In this document: piece by piece, positions 16,396 to 25,029 of the stretch
How positions within the stretch are numbered: the first letter of the stretch is position 1
Layout of the letters: each line of letters starts with the position of its first letter
Source: Neisseria brasiliensis
Lineage (GTDB): Bacteria > Pseudomonadota > Gammaproteobacteria > Burkholderiales > Neisseriaceae
Length of the DNA stretch: 64,000 nt
Reading direction: 5' to 3'
NCBI RefSeq assembly: GCF_009671065.1
Contig: NZ_CP046027.1
Coordinates: 1,426,001-1,490,000, forward strand
Program-made: the position numbers and the translations under genes
Notes under the pieces: generated by a model
Databases searched by the model: none
Told to the model about the DNA's origin: nothing
What the model saw: the letters and a program-made list of their open reading frames with translations, nothing else

Positions 16396-17442
16396 TTAAA
16401 CCGCTGCTAGCATTTCTTTTAAGGCTTGGATGTGTGTGGCCAGCGTAGGGTCGTAGCTGAGGGCGGAACGTGGGTTGCTTATTTTGTGAGTACCCTGCTG
16501 TTTTCGCTCGTGCGCTTGGATAATGGCGGCGGCAAGTGAATCCGGATTGTCGCGTTGGAAAAATAAACCGGCTTGTTCATTCATTACTTCGGTGCAGGCG
16601 ATGTTATCGGCGAACACAACCGGCGTGCCACATAAAACGGATTCTATGCCGACCAAGCCGAAAGGTTCGTATAGTGAAGCCATGATGGTGAAGTCGGCGG
16701 CACGGTATAAATCCGGCATGTTTTTGCAAAAACCCAATTCGGTGACGTTTTTCATCGGGCGGGGCAAGGGCGAACCGGCCACAACCAAGCGAACGGGCAA
16801 ATCGGTTTGCTCGAAAAATGCCGTCAATACATCCAGCCCCTTGCGTTTGTGGCCGGTGGAAGGAAACACAAAAACGGTTTCATCATCGCCGAAACCAAAT
16901 TGACGGCGCAGTTCGGCCACTCGCTCGGGCTGAGGAAAATAGCGTTCGGTATCGGCAGGTGGATATACCACGCGGATTTTTTCAGACGGCACGCCGTAAT
17001 ACCCGGTCAATTCCTGCGCCATCATCGCCGAATGAGCCATGATGCTTTTTGCGGTGGCATAGTTGGTGCGGTTGCGGCGGATGGTCAGTTTATCCAACAA
17101 ATTCGCGTTTTGCTTCATGTGTTTGAGATAACCTAAATGGGTGCCGCCACATACTAAAACATCGGCATGATCGCTGGGATTGCAGGCGATGAGTTTGCCT
17201 TGAATATTGTACTTGGTAAGTTGGTGGGTGAAGAAAAAGGGGCGTAATTTTTTCGGTATCCGCTTTTGGTTGATATGCACTACATCAGCCATAGCAAATT
17301 CAGCCATGGTCTGGTCAATCTGTGTGGCATAAACAGTGGGGCGGATGTTTTCTGTATTTAATCCGCGAACCAAGTCGAAGGTATAGCTTTCCATACCTCC
17401 GCCTTTTCTGAAGCAGTTGATGGCGATGTTTAAGTGGGACAT
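16396..17442 (-). CDS. glycosyltransferase family 4 protein
   Basis: 348 residues with a GT-B fold. The start NIAINCFRKGGGMESYTFDLVRGL is the usual donor-independent Gly-rich first loop. The C-terminal half has PSTGHKRKGLD (linker and nucleotide site), ADFTIMASLYEPFGLVGIESVLCGTPVVFADN (the EPFGLVGIE motif, retaining enzymes) and a final helix. This family adds a sugar to lipooligosaccharide or a similar glycan at the inner membrane face. It is less AT-rich than the three glycosyltransferase genes beyond the IS, so it may be the ancestral gene of this site. The acceptor is not predictable; a core heptose or hexose transferase is the best guess. Confidence 0.82.
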   Translation of the reverse strand: MSHLNIAINCFRKGGGMESYTFDLVRGLNTENIRPTVYATQIDQTMAEFAMADVVHINQKRIPKKLRPFFFTHQLTKYNIQGKLIACNPSDHADVLVCGGTHLGYLKHMKQNANLLDKLTIRRNRTNYATAKSIMAHSAMMAQELTGYYGVPSEKIRVVYPPADTERYFPQPERVAELRRQFGFGDDETVFVFPSTGHKRKGLDVLTAFFEQTDLPVRLVVAGSPLPRPMKNVTELGFCKNMPDLYRAADFTIMASLYEPFGLVGIESVLCGTPVVFADNIACTEVMNEQAGLFFQRDNPDSLAAAIIQAHERKQQGTHKISNPRSALSYDPTLATHIQALKEMLAAV

Positions 17443-17523
17443 ATGAGTTTAAAGTTTTTTTTGTAAGGTAACAATAATCAAGGGACTTAGGAAGCAAAAT
17501 TATCAAAAAACCTGATAAGCTAC

Positions 17524-18370
17524 TAGGGCGTGTCCTCAATTTAACTTAGCATGAATAATAGAGCAAGCCAAGTAAAGCATCGATTTAAAATTACGAGCTA
17601 ATTTCTCATAGCGAGTAGCAATACTACGAAACTGCTTTAATCGTGCAAATGCATTCTCGACTAAGTGGCGTAATTTATAAAGGTAGCTATCAAAATCAGG
17701 GTTAGGTTTCTTGGCATTTTTACGCTTTGGTATAATAGCTTTCATACCGTGTTCTATCGCTTTATCTCTGATTTCTTGCGAGTCATACCCTTTGTCAGCG
17801 ATAAAATACTGGGCTTCTTGTATGACTTCTATCAAGTCGTTTGCAACTTGACTGTCGTGCACGTTACCCCCAGTGACTTTAAAATCGAGCGGATTTCCAT
17901 GCGAGTCCACACATAGGTGTATTTTTGTCGTGTTTCCGCCACGGCTTTGTCCAATTGCTCTATCGAAACCACGCCGAGCTCCACTTGCATGTTGATGACA
18001 CCGTACATAACTTCCGTCGATGAATACCCATTCTTTGTCAATTTCTTTTCGTAGATCAAAAAAAAATTCTGCCACAAGCCTTTTTTAGACCATCGGTTAA
18101 AGCGGTTATAAGCGGTTTTCCATGACCCTAGCTCAATAGGTATGTCTCGCCATGGTGCACCTGTTCTTAGCTTCCATAGTATGGCTTCCATCACGGTACG
18201 GTCGTTCTTCCATTGATGACAGCCGTGCGCTTTCATGGTTGTTTGTAATTGTTCCCATATGTTGTCAGTTATTGCGGTTCTCGCCATTGTTTGTGTTTGC
18301 CTATATTTCGTTGGAATATAGGGTTAAAATAGGGCTCTTTTGGGCTTATTCAAATTAGGGACACGCCCTA
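17524..18370 (-). mobile_element. IS5-family insertion sequence (IS427-like group)
   Basis: 847 bp including the flanking TA pairs. The ends are GGGCGTGTCC and its perfect complement GGACACGCCC, each followed outward by TA (probable target duplication). The outer AATTT stretches are also symmetric. One transposase is encoded in two overlapping frames. The element splits a lipooligosaccharide gene group, but no flanking gene is visibly interrupted. Confidence 0.88.
17536..18287 (-). CDS. IS5-family transposase, expressed by frameshifting or inactivated
   Basis: Two frames on the minus strand. The first starts at 18287 (MARTAITDNIWEQL, helix-turn-helix) and the second ends at 17536. They overlap, and the family alignment passes from LWQNFF to FFDLRKE at a run of nine A (18058-18066; T on the coding strand), a good slippery site. 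The second frame carries the DDE residues: Asp of FIDGSYVR, Asp of IADKGYDS and Glu in the HLVENAFARLKQFRSIATRYEK segment. Both programmed frameshifting, common in this group, and a simple mutation fit. The full joined protein would be about 250 residues. Confidence 0.85.
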
Positions 18371-18470
18371 ATTCATATAATTTCTCTCGTTTTTGTTTTC
18401 GTTTTTTGGGGCTGAACGGGTGGCTAATAAGGCTCTTAATTTTAATGTTAAACTTGTTCATATGATTATT

Positions 18471-19304
18471 TTATTTAAAAGGAACAATGGTTTTTCTACT
18501 TTTTTGATATGCTTCAATAGCAGAGTATATTTGTTTCTCTCGCTGGCGTTTGGGCTTTGTAAGAAGACGTATAAAATAGTCTTTTAATGTATACTTGGGA
18601 GTATTTTCTAAATTTTGTCTTTCTTTTCTTGCAGTTTGTAATTGACTGGTTAAATTAGTTTCTTGTTGATGTTGGTCTGCTTGAATTGCTATAGCAGGAC
18701 TAAGTTGACAAATAAAATAATTTGGTTGATTAAGCCAAATATCAAACAACAAATGGTCAAAAGGTTGGATTTGTGATTCATTTAAAGCATGACATTTCTG
18801 CAATAATATTCTAGCTGCTTGATTGCTGATAATATAAGCAGCAGTACCGTGTTGAGTCGTTGCTAAAGTTAAAAACTCTCGTCTAATAACTTTAGAAATA
18901 ATGGAGCAATGGTAATGTTCAGCAGGAATCCAAGAAGCTTCTAATCTAATAACTACCGCTTTATCGGTAAAACGTTCTTCCAGCCAATTGATATTGTTTA
19001 AGAAGGTGCCTGAATCATTACTTAGGTAGACATCATCTTCATAGATAGCTATGTAAGGCAGATTTTCATCTATGCATTTTTGCCATAGTGCAATATGGCT
19101 TATCATACAAGCTTTTTCGCCATCGGTTAATTTTCTACTATTTTCCAAAACAGGGCAGAAATGGCGGATAGCTATTTTTAGTTGCTCAGAAGGCATTAAT
19201 GCCTCAAAGAAATGGAATGAGACATTCTGCTGAGAAAATTGTTTTGTAATATGTTGCCGTCTTTTATTTGCAGATTTCAAACTTATCACATAATTTTTTA
19301 ACAT
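18471..19304 (-). CDS. glycosyltransferase family 25 protein (LOS biosynthesis)
   Basis: 277 residues, from NYVISLKSANKRRQHI through the LTDGEKACMISHIALWQKCI block to AIYEDDVYLS (the metal-binding acidic motif) and GTAAYIISNQAARILL. This is the architecture of LgtB/LgtE/Lex2B enzymes, which add galactose or glucose to the growing lipooligosaccharide chain. Its ATG overlaps the TAA of the preceding GT2 gene by one base (TAATG), implying translational coupling. No polyG or repeat tract for phase variation was seen, unlike several pathogenic lgt genes. Composition is clearly AT-rich compared with fabD or fabG. The linkage formed is unknown. Confidence 0.85.
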   Translation of the reverse strand: MLKNYVISLKSANKRRQHITKQFSQQNVSFHFFEALMPSEQLKIAIRHFCPVLENSRKLTDGEKACMISHIALWQKCIDENLPYIAIYEDDVYLSNDSGTFLNNINWLEERFTDKAVVIRLEASWIPAEHYHCSIISKVIRREFLTLATTQHGTAAYIISNQAARILLQKCHALNESQIQPFDHLLFDIWLNQPNYFICQLSPAIAIQADQHQQETNLTSQLQTARKERQNLENTPKYTLKDYFIRLLTKPKRQREKQIYSAIEAYQKSRKTIVPFK

Positions 19305-20158
19305 TATTTGATCCCATATTGTTGGCAGATTTTTTTCCAGCGACTATGTTTAAAAACTTGGTAAAACCATTTCCTTATTGGTTGATTATAATATTTAATT
19401 TTTTGTATTTTATATTTATCTAAGGCTTCAATCATTCTATGGGCATAAATACCATTCTGTTGGTAAAAGTCATGATGTTTTGTGTAGATTTTTATAAAAT
19501 TTTCAGATTGTTTTGCTTCGCTAGCTGTATTACAGATAGAGGATTCATCTTCACGCTGACGATAGTAAAATAAAGGTTCATCAATAAATTTTATTTCCCC
19601 ACCACTTTTGGCAATTGAAATAAATAATTCCCAATCTTCATAGTGAGTTAAGGAAATATCAAATCCATTAACTGCATCGAATGCTGATTTTTTTATTAGT
19701 GCGGAAATATACATGCCATGATTTAATAGGAGCTGTTCTGTTGTAATTTGTTTTAGTTGGCCGATTTTATTTTTCTTACCAAACAAGTACAAATTACTAT
19801 ATACCACAGCGATATCAGGGGATTTTTCTGCAATATTAATTGTTTTCTCTAAATAAGTTTCATCTAGTTTGTCATCTGAGTCTAAACATACTAAATAGTT
19901 ACCTGTTGCTTGTTGAATTGCATTCATACGTGCTTTAACAACATATGTATTTTCTTGTGACATAACTTTTAAACGTGGCTCAGTAACAGCGCACTCATGT
20001 AAGATTTCCAATGTATTATCAGTTGAGCCGTCATCAATGGCGATAATCTCAAAGTTTTGATATGTTTGATTATAGACACTTTCTAATGTTTCACGAACAT
20101 AGGCAGCGGTGTTGTAGCAGGGGATAATAATGGATACTAAAGGCTGTGTCTTAATCAT
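19304..20158 (-). CDS. glycosyltransferase family 2 protein (LgtA-like)
   Basis: 284 residues with GT-A fold motifs: PLVSIIIPCYNTAAYVRETLESV (start), IIAIDDGSTDNTLEIL, LVCLDSDDKLDETYLEK (DSD metal site) and SLTHYEDWELFI (the catalytic Glu-Asp in EDW). Such enzymes are inverting transferases that use UDP-GlcNAc, UDP-Gal or UDP-GalNAc; LgtA and LgtD of Neisseria are the nearest known relatives in role. It lies three bases from the upstream gene at 20162 and overlaps the GT25 gene by one base, so the three form one operon. AT-rich codons suggest transfer from outside the core genome. Confidence 0.87.
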   Translation of the reverse strand: MIKTQPLVSIIIPCYNTAAYVRETLESVYNQTYQNFEIIAIDDGSTDNTLEILHECAVTEPRLKVMSQENTYVVKARMNAIQQATGNYLVCLDSDDKLDETYLEKTINIAEKSPDIAVVYSNLYLFGKKNKIGQLKQITTEQLLLNHGMYISALIKKSAFDAVNGFDISLTHYEDWELFISIAKSGGEIKFIDEPLFYYRQREDESSICNTASEAKQSENFIKIYTKHHDFYQQNGIYAHRMIEALDKYKIQKIKYYNQPIRKWFYQVFKHSRWKKICQQYGIK

Positions 20159-20161
20159 TTT

Positions 20162-21154
20162 TTACTCGATATGTAAAATGCGTTTTATCCAATTGCTGAA
20201 TGCATACTGCTGTGAAACTTCTGGGGCAATCGGATGATATGGGCGCTGCAAAAAGTCTTTCAGGTCGTCTGAATTGTTTTCAGACCAGATAAAAATATTA
20301 TCAGGATGATAAAAATTGTATTTTTTTACTTCAGTATTTGTCGTGATTAATTTTTTCTTCATGCCCAATGCATCAAAGGTACGGAATGATAAGCCTTTAT
20401 GTTCATTAATCACAAAATCCACTAATACACGGCTGAGCTGGCTATTTATAATGTTGTCTCTAAAAGAAATTAAATCATTTTTTGTGTGGATTTGAGGTAA
20501 ATAGTCATTGCGGATATTTTTGCCAATGATTGTGAAATCTAGCGTAAATCCCTGACCTGTTGCCCAGTCTACAAAGTCATTAATATGATGCAAGCGAGAA
20601 ATTTGATGTGAACCGGTAAAGTAGAAGTCATATTGAGGTTGTGGCAAATCTTCGCAGAGATGTGGGAAGTAGAAGTTCGTAGCCATATCCACAGGGTAAT
20701 CAGTATTACTGATATCGCTTTCATCAAATACATAAAAATGGTCGAATAATGGAATGCAGTCATAAATTTTGGGAAAGCGATGAAGCCCGTCAAATTGGTA
20801 ATTGGCGCAAGATGCCGTGGTTTTCTCTTTGATAAATTCGATTAGTGAAGTGCTGTATATATCTGCGCTTATCATGAGCGTGTAATCAACGCGACTATTT
20901 CCTAATAATTTTTCAAGCTTATGACGTAATACTTCGCTTTTCATTTCTATAGCGATATCTTTGTCTTTATAGACAATTTTACGGTATTTTGCATAAATTC
21001 TGTGAAGTAATGAAGGATAACGTCCGCTTGAATTTGCCAATAGTGGGAGACTAATCACATCAAAGCCTTCCAATCTTAAGGCTTCTTCTATCAAAGTATC
21101 TAATCCAGCTACTTTAGGCATACCAAATATTATTTTAGGTTTATTAGGCAGCAT
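20162..21154 (-). CDS. putative LOS glycosyltransferase (GT-B-like, unplaced family)
   Basis: 330 residues. The start KPKIIFGMPKVAGLDTLIEEALRLEGFDV is a Rossmann-like first strand and loop. The middle (ANYQFDGLHRFPKIYDCIPLFDHFYVFDESD) and the C-terminal part (YDFYFTGSHQISRLHHINDFV, VLVDFVINEHKGLSFRTFDALGMKKKLITTN) resemble CgeB-type glycosyltransferases, where a GLSFRTFEAL-like motif contacts the nucleotide sugar. I do not recognise the exact family. It heads the three-gene AT-rich operon, about 90 bp downstream of the fabD terminator hairpin. The context indicates a role in lipooligosaccharide or another surface glycan. Confidence 0.7.
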   Translation of the reverse strand: MLPNKPKIIFGMPKVAGLDTLIEEALRLEGFDVISLPLLANSSGRYPSLLHRIYAKYRKIVYKDKDIAIEMKSEVLRHKLEKLLGNSRVDYTLMISADIYSTSLIEFIKEKTTASCANYQFDGLHRFPKIYDCIPLFDHFYVFDESDISNTDYPVDMATNFYFPHLCEDLPQPQYDFYFTGSHQISRLHHINDFVDWATGQGFTLDFTIIGKNIRNDYLPQIHTKNDLISFRDNIINSQLSRVLVDFVINEHKGLSFRTFDALGMKKKLITTNTEVKKYNFYHPDNIFIWSENNSDDLKDFLQRPYHPIAPEVSQQYAFSNWIKRILHIE

Positions 21155-21240
21155 GTGGTTTTCATCCCTTTAGCTTTTTATTTATACAGTATTGCTGTTA
21201 ATAGAGAGGTGTAAATTATATATTTTATATTATAATGGAT

Positions 21241-21283
21241 ATGTTCAGACAGCCTATTATTGATATAAAGGCCGTCTGAACAT
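21241..21283 (-). terminator. inverted-DUS terminator (one arm degenerate)
   Basis: ATGTTCAGACAGCCT pairs with AGGCCGTCTGAACAT, with one mismatch. It follows fabD on the minus strand and separates it from the glycosyltransferase operon. Confidence 0.65.
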
Positions 21284-21304
21284 ATGTTGCGAGATGAAAT
21301 TAAA

Positions 21305-22231
21305 TCAATGCGCTTCAGCAAAAGTCTTCACATTATCGCTAGAAACCAACGCGCTACATGAAGCTTCTTTATTGATACGTTTAGCCAAACCTGCCAATAC
21401 TTTGCCCGGGCCGCATTCGGCCGATTCGGTAATGCCTTCATTGACTAAGGCATTGACGGTTTCTGTCCAGCGCACGGGGCTGTAGAGTTGGCGAACCAAG
21501 GCATCTTTAATGGCTTCAGGATCGTCGTAAGTGGCCACGTCGGCGTTGTGAATCACGCGGATTTGTGGTTGTTTGATGTCGACTGTTTTTAAGGCTTCGG
21601 CCAGTTTTTCGGCAGCAGGTTTCATCAGGCTGCAATGTGAAGGGACGGATACAGGCAGAGGCAGAGCGCGTTTGGCGCCGGTTTCTTTGGCGGCAGCCAT
21701 GGCGCGTTCTACGGCGTCGGCATTACCGGCAATAACGACTTGGCCGGGTGAATTGAAGTTAACGGCTTCCACTACTTCGCCTTGTTCGGCAGCAGCGCAG
21801 ATGACTTTGACTTGCTCGTCCTCCAAGCCCAAGATGGCTGCCATGGCGCCCACGCCTTGCGGTACGGCCGATTGCATTAATTCTGCACGCAGGCGAACCA
21901 GTTTTACGGCATCGGCAAATTCTAATGCTTCAGCGGCTACCAATGCGGTGTATTCGCCCAAGCTGTGGCCGGCCACTACAGCCGGTGCTTGACCGCCAGC
22001 TTCCAAGTAGGCGCGGTAGGTGGCGACGCCGGCAGCGAGCATAATCGGTTGTGTGTTAACGGTTTGGCCGATCAGATCGGCATTGTCGCCGTTAATCATT
22101 GCCCATAAGTCTTGACCCAATGCGGCAGAGGCTTCGTCGAAAGTGGCTTTAACGACGGCTTGTTCGCTAAATCCGTTCATCATTCCTAAACTTTGCGAGC
22201 CTTGGCCAGGGAAGAAAAATGCAAAAGACAT
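21305..22231 (-). CDS. fabD: malonyl CoA-acyl carrier protein transacylase
   Basis: 308 residues. FFFPGQGSQSLGM at the start, the nucleophile Ser90 in GHSLGEY, Arg near 115 and His199 in PSHCSLM give the complete FabD active site. It loads malonyl groups on ACP for fatty acid synthesis. AAGGAATATC stands before the ATG. The gene follows fabH and a small DUF1294 gene in one transcription unit. Canonical fabG should come next but lies 5 kb further on. Confidence 0.97.
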   Translation of the reverse strand: MSFAFFFPGQGSQSLGMMNGFSEQAVVKATFDEASAALGQDLWAMINGDNADLIGQTVNTQPIMLAAGVATYRAYLEAGGQAPAVVAGHSLGEYTALVAAEALEFADAVKLVRLRAELMQSAVPQGVGAMAAILGLEDEQVKVICAAAEQGEVVEAVNFNSPGQVVIAGNADAVERAMAAAKETGAKRALPLPVSVPSHCSLMKPAAEKLAEALKTVDIKQPQIRVIHNADVATYDDPEAIKDALVRQLYSPVRWTETVNALVNEGITESAECGPGKVLAGLAKRINKEASCSALVSSDNVKTFAEAH

Positions 22232-22240
22232 GATATTCCT

Positions 22241-22666
22241 TTAATTTCTTAATAATGAGAGAAGAGGATTATCTGCGTAATGTATCAGCAGGGCATAGGC
22301 TATGGCAATATTTATTGCCACGGTCAGCCAAAAAATGCGGATAAAACTGATTTTGCTGGTTTTGTGTTGGTAAACGGTGCGCGAAACCAAGGCACCGGGC
22401 CAGCCGCCAAGTGCATCAAGAATATGCAGGTTTTTTTCCGGAATTCTGCCTTGGTATGCTTGGCGTTTCTTTTTTGTGGTCTGCGCGATTTGTTTATCAA
22501 ACTTATACATCAGGTAAGACACGATGCTGACGGCAAAATACACGCCGGCCAATATTTTAGAAACAGCTGTAACGCATATGATAAATGTGACGGCAATCAG
22601 GCTGTTGGTCAAAAAAATTGGCTTGGTATATTGAAAAGCATGGTGTGGCAGCCAAGAAGGGCGCAT
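22241..22666 (-). CDS. DUF1294 small membrane protein
   Basis: 141 residues when started at the ATG that overlaps the fabH stop (TGATG); a longer frame exists upstream inside fabH but is less likely. Three or four hydrophobic helices surround the family signature: YLMYKFDKQIA (Y-x2-DK) then RIPEKNLHILDALGGWPGALVSRTVYQHKTSKISF. Function of DUF1294 is unknown; some members carry a cold-shock domain, absent here. Coupling to fabH and its place before fabD suggest it is co-expressed with fatty acid synthesis and may act at the membrane. Confidence 0.85.
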   Translation of the reverse strand: MRPSWLPHHAFQYTKPIFLTNSLIAVTFIICVTAVSKILAGVYFAVSIVSYLMYKFDKQIAQTTKKKRQAYQGRIPEKNLHILDALGGWPGALVSRTVYQHKTSKISFIRIFWLTVAINIAIAYALLIHYADNPLLSLLRN

Positions 22667-23628
22667 CAGTATTGCACCAATACGGCACCCCATGCGAAAC
22701 CGCCGCCGATACCTTCGAGTAGCAGGTTTTGGCCGCGTTGGATTTGGCCGTTGCGGATACCGTGGTCTAAAGCCAACGGAATCGAAGCGGCAGAGGTGTT
22801 GCCGTGATCTTGTACAGTCAGGATGACTTTATCCGTGCTCAGGCCCAAGTGTTTGGCGGTGGCGTCGATGATGCGTTTATTGGCCTGATGTGGCACCAAC
22901 CAATCGATTTGATCTTGTTGGTAACCGGCTTCGGTAATCACATCGTCAGCCACTTGTGACAGCATTTTTACGGCGAATTTAAACACGCCCGGGCCGTCCA
23001 TTTTTAAGTAAGGTGTGCCACAGATTTGGCCGTCGGCAATTTGCACCGGTACGTTCAATAAATCCAGATAATTACCGTCGGCTTTTAATTTGCTGTGAAT
23101 AATGCCCGGCTCATCGGATGCGCCTAAAACCACTGCGCCGGCACCATCGCCGAACAATACGCAAGTGGTGCGGTCGTTCCAATCCAGAATGCGGCTGAAG
23201 ATTTCTGCACCAATCACCAACACATTTTTGGCCATCCCGCTTTTAATATAGGCATTGGCGGTGGTTAAGGCATACATGAAACCGGCGCACACGGCCTGCA
23301 CGTCAAAAGCAGGGCAGCTGTTGGTGATACCGAGTTTTTGCTGCACGATGGTAGCGGTTGATGGGAACTGCATGTCGGGCGTGGTGGTGGCTACAACGAT
23401 TAAATCAATATTGTCGGCGGTAAGCTTAGCCGATTCCAATGCGCGTTGTGCGGCGTGCACCGCCAAATCGCTGGTTTTTTCGTTGTCGGCTGCAATATGG
23501 CGGAATTTGATACCGGTGCGCGTGGCAATCCACTCGTCGGAAGTATCCACTTTTTTCGCCAAATCATCGTTGCTGACGCGGTTGGCGGGAAGATAGCTGC
23601 CGGTGCCTAAAATTTTGGCATATTGCAT
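22666..23628 (-). CDS. fabH: 3-oxoacyl-[acyl-carrier-protein] synthase III
   Basis: 320 residues with the FabH triad Cys114 (QAVCAGF), His247 (VPHQANKRI) and Asn277 (DHGNTSAASIP). It condenses acetyl-CoA with malonyl-ACP to begin fatty acid chains. Its stop overlaps the start of the DUF1294 gene by one base. Upstream, 187 bp including a DUS hairpin separate it from plsX, so fabH may have its own promoter. Confidence 0.97.
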   Translation of the reverse strand: MQYAKILGTGSYLPANRVSNDDLAKKVDTSDEWIATRTGIKFRHIAADNEKTSDLAVHAAQRALESAKLTADNIDLIVVATTTPDMQFPSTATIVQQKLGITNSCPAFDVQAVCAGFMYALTTANAYIKSGMAKNVLVIGAEIFSRILDWNDRTTCVLFGDGAGAVVLGASDEPGIIHSKLKADGNYLDLLNVPVQIADGQICGTPYLKMDGPGVFKFAVKMLSQVADDVITEAGYQQDQIDWLVPHQANKRIIDATAKHLGLSTDKVILTVQDHGNTSAASIPLALDHGIRNGQIQRGQNLLLEGIGGGFAWGAVLVQY

Positions 23629-23759
23629 AATGAAAAGCCCTTTGAAATAATTGGAACAGATGCTGTATTGTAAGCGAAAAGTCAGGATTTTTGTAACAAA
23701 AAACCGTTGCTTTAATAAAGGATTAGGTAAATTCTTTGAATGGGTTAACCAATCATTTA

Positions 23760-23797
23760 AAGGCCGTCTGAAACATTATGTTTCAGACGGCCTTTTT
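23760..23797 (-). terminator. inverted-DUS terminator
   Basis: AAGGCCGTCTGAAAC and its complement around ATTAT, just after the plsX stop. Confidence 0.8.
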
Positions 23798-23815
23798 CAC
23801 AAAATGATTTCGCGA

Positions 23816-24889
23816 TTAAGGGGTGCTGATATGGGAAGCGCCGCTATCCAAGGCTTCTTGTTCGCGCACTTCTTCCAAAGCAGCCAATTGTTCGGCCACG
23901 CCTTGTTCGATTTTGGCTAAGCTGGCAAATTTGGCTTCGTGATAGGCTTCTTCCAGCGCATACATAAAGCCGATTTCATCGGTGCCGCCGTGGCTCTTGA
24001 TGACTACGCCGCGCAAGCCTAAGAAAATCGCGCCGTTGAATTTACGCGGATCAAGCTTGGCTTTCATGCCTTTGAGTGCGGGCAGGGCGGTCACGGCGGC
24101 CAGTTTGTTAAACACATTGCGGCTGAATTCCTGCTTGATTTCGCCGCTCATGAATTTTACTGCGCCTTCAATGGTTTTCAGCATGATGTTGCCGACAAAA
24201 CCATCGGCCACGACCACATCAACTTGATCGTTGAATACGCCGTTGCCTTCAACATTGCCGATAAAATTCAATTTGCTGCTTTTGAGCAGCTTGAAGGTTT
24301 GTTTGACTGTTTCTGTGCCTTTAATGTCTTCTGTGCCGACATTGAGCAGGCCGACACGTGGTTGGCCTTTTTCAGGAAACATAGCCTGCACCAATTCGCT
24401 GCCAATCACGGCAAACTGAGTGAGTTGGTCAGCGCTGCAATCCACGTTGGCACCCAAATCCAGCATCAAGGTGAAATGGTTGGGATTGCTGGAAGGCATG
24501 AATTTGGCGATGGCAGGGCGCTCAATACCCGGGATGGTTTTGAGCACAAAACGGGCAGTCGCCATCAGTGCGCCGGTGTTGCCGGCAGAAACGGCAGCTT
24601 GCGCGTTACCTTCTTTCACTTGGTTGATGGCCACACGCATAGATGAATCTTTTTTGTTTTTCAGTGCCAATTGCGGCGCTTCATCCATTTCAACCACTTG
24701 GCTGGCCGGAATAATGCTGATGCGACCCATCGGGGCATTGGCAGATTTTAATGCTTGCTGAAGGGCGGCTTCATCGCCGACCATCATTAAGTGCACGTCG
24801 GGCTGATTTTTCAAAAAAGCAATGGCACCCGGCACGGTAACCGTTAAGCCGGCGTCACCGCCCATGGCATCTACGGCTAATGTAATCAT
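23816..24889 (-). CDS. plsX: phosphate acyltransferase PlsX
   Basis: 357 residues. ITLAVDAMGGDAG at the start, the GNTGALMA segment, the central NFTLMLDLGANVD-type motif (NHFTLMLDLGANVDC) and the C-terminal GVVIKSHGGTD define PlsX. It converts acyl-ACP into acyl-phosphate for PlsY in phospholipid synthesis. A short hydrophilic tail (SGASHISTP) extends beyond the usual end. It keeps the yceD-rpmF-plsX-fabH order seen across Proteobacteria, with one phosphoribosyltransferase gene inserted before it. Confidence 0.96.
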   Translation of the reverse strand: MITLAVDAMGGDAGLTVTVPGAIAFLKNQPDVHLMMVGDEAALQQALKSANAPMGRISIIPASQVVEMDEAPQLALKNKKDSSMRVAINQVKEGNAQAAVSAGNTGALMATARFVLKTIPGIERPAIAKFMPSSNPNHFTLMLDLGANVDCSADQLTQFAVIGSELVQAMFPEKGQPRVGLLNVGTEDIKGTETVKQTFKLLKSSKLNFIGNVEGNGVFNDQVDVVVADGFVGNIMLKTIEGAVKFMSGEIKQEFSRNVFNKLAAVTALPALKGMKAKLDPRKFNGAIFLGLRGVVIKSHGGTDEIGFMYALEEAYHEAKFASLAKIEQGVAEQLAALEEVREQEALDSGASHISTP

Positions 24890-24907
24890 GTTGTTCTCCG
24901 TTTTGTG

Positions 24908-24944
24908 TTTCAGACGGCCTAATTGAATTTAAGGCCGTCTGAAA
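24908..24944. terminator. inverted-DUS hairpin
   Basis: TTTCAGACGGCCT and its complement between the phosphoribosyltransferase gene and plsX. It lies in the plsX leader. Confidence 0.7.
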
Positions 24945-25029
24945 ACGGAAATGCCGTGAATCAGCGGCATTTCTTAAGAAGGGTTGTGCTGCTTGATACG
25001 ATTGTATTTGGTAGCAATCTATCGAAATA

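Noticed and set aside
17524..21154. Phase-variable lgt genes
   Set aside because: No polyG, polyC or tetranucleotide tract was found in the three glycosyltransferase frames.
24908..24944. Riboswitch before plsX
   Set aside because: The hairpin is simply an inverted DUS pair; no known aptamer pattern is present.
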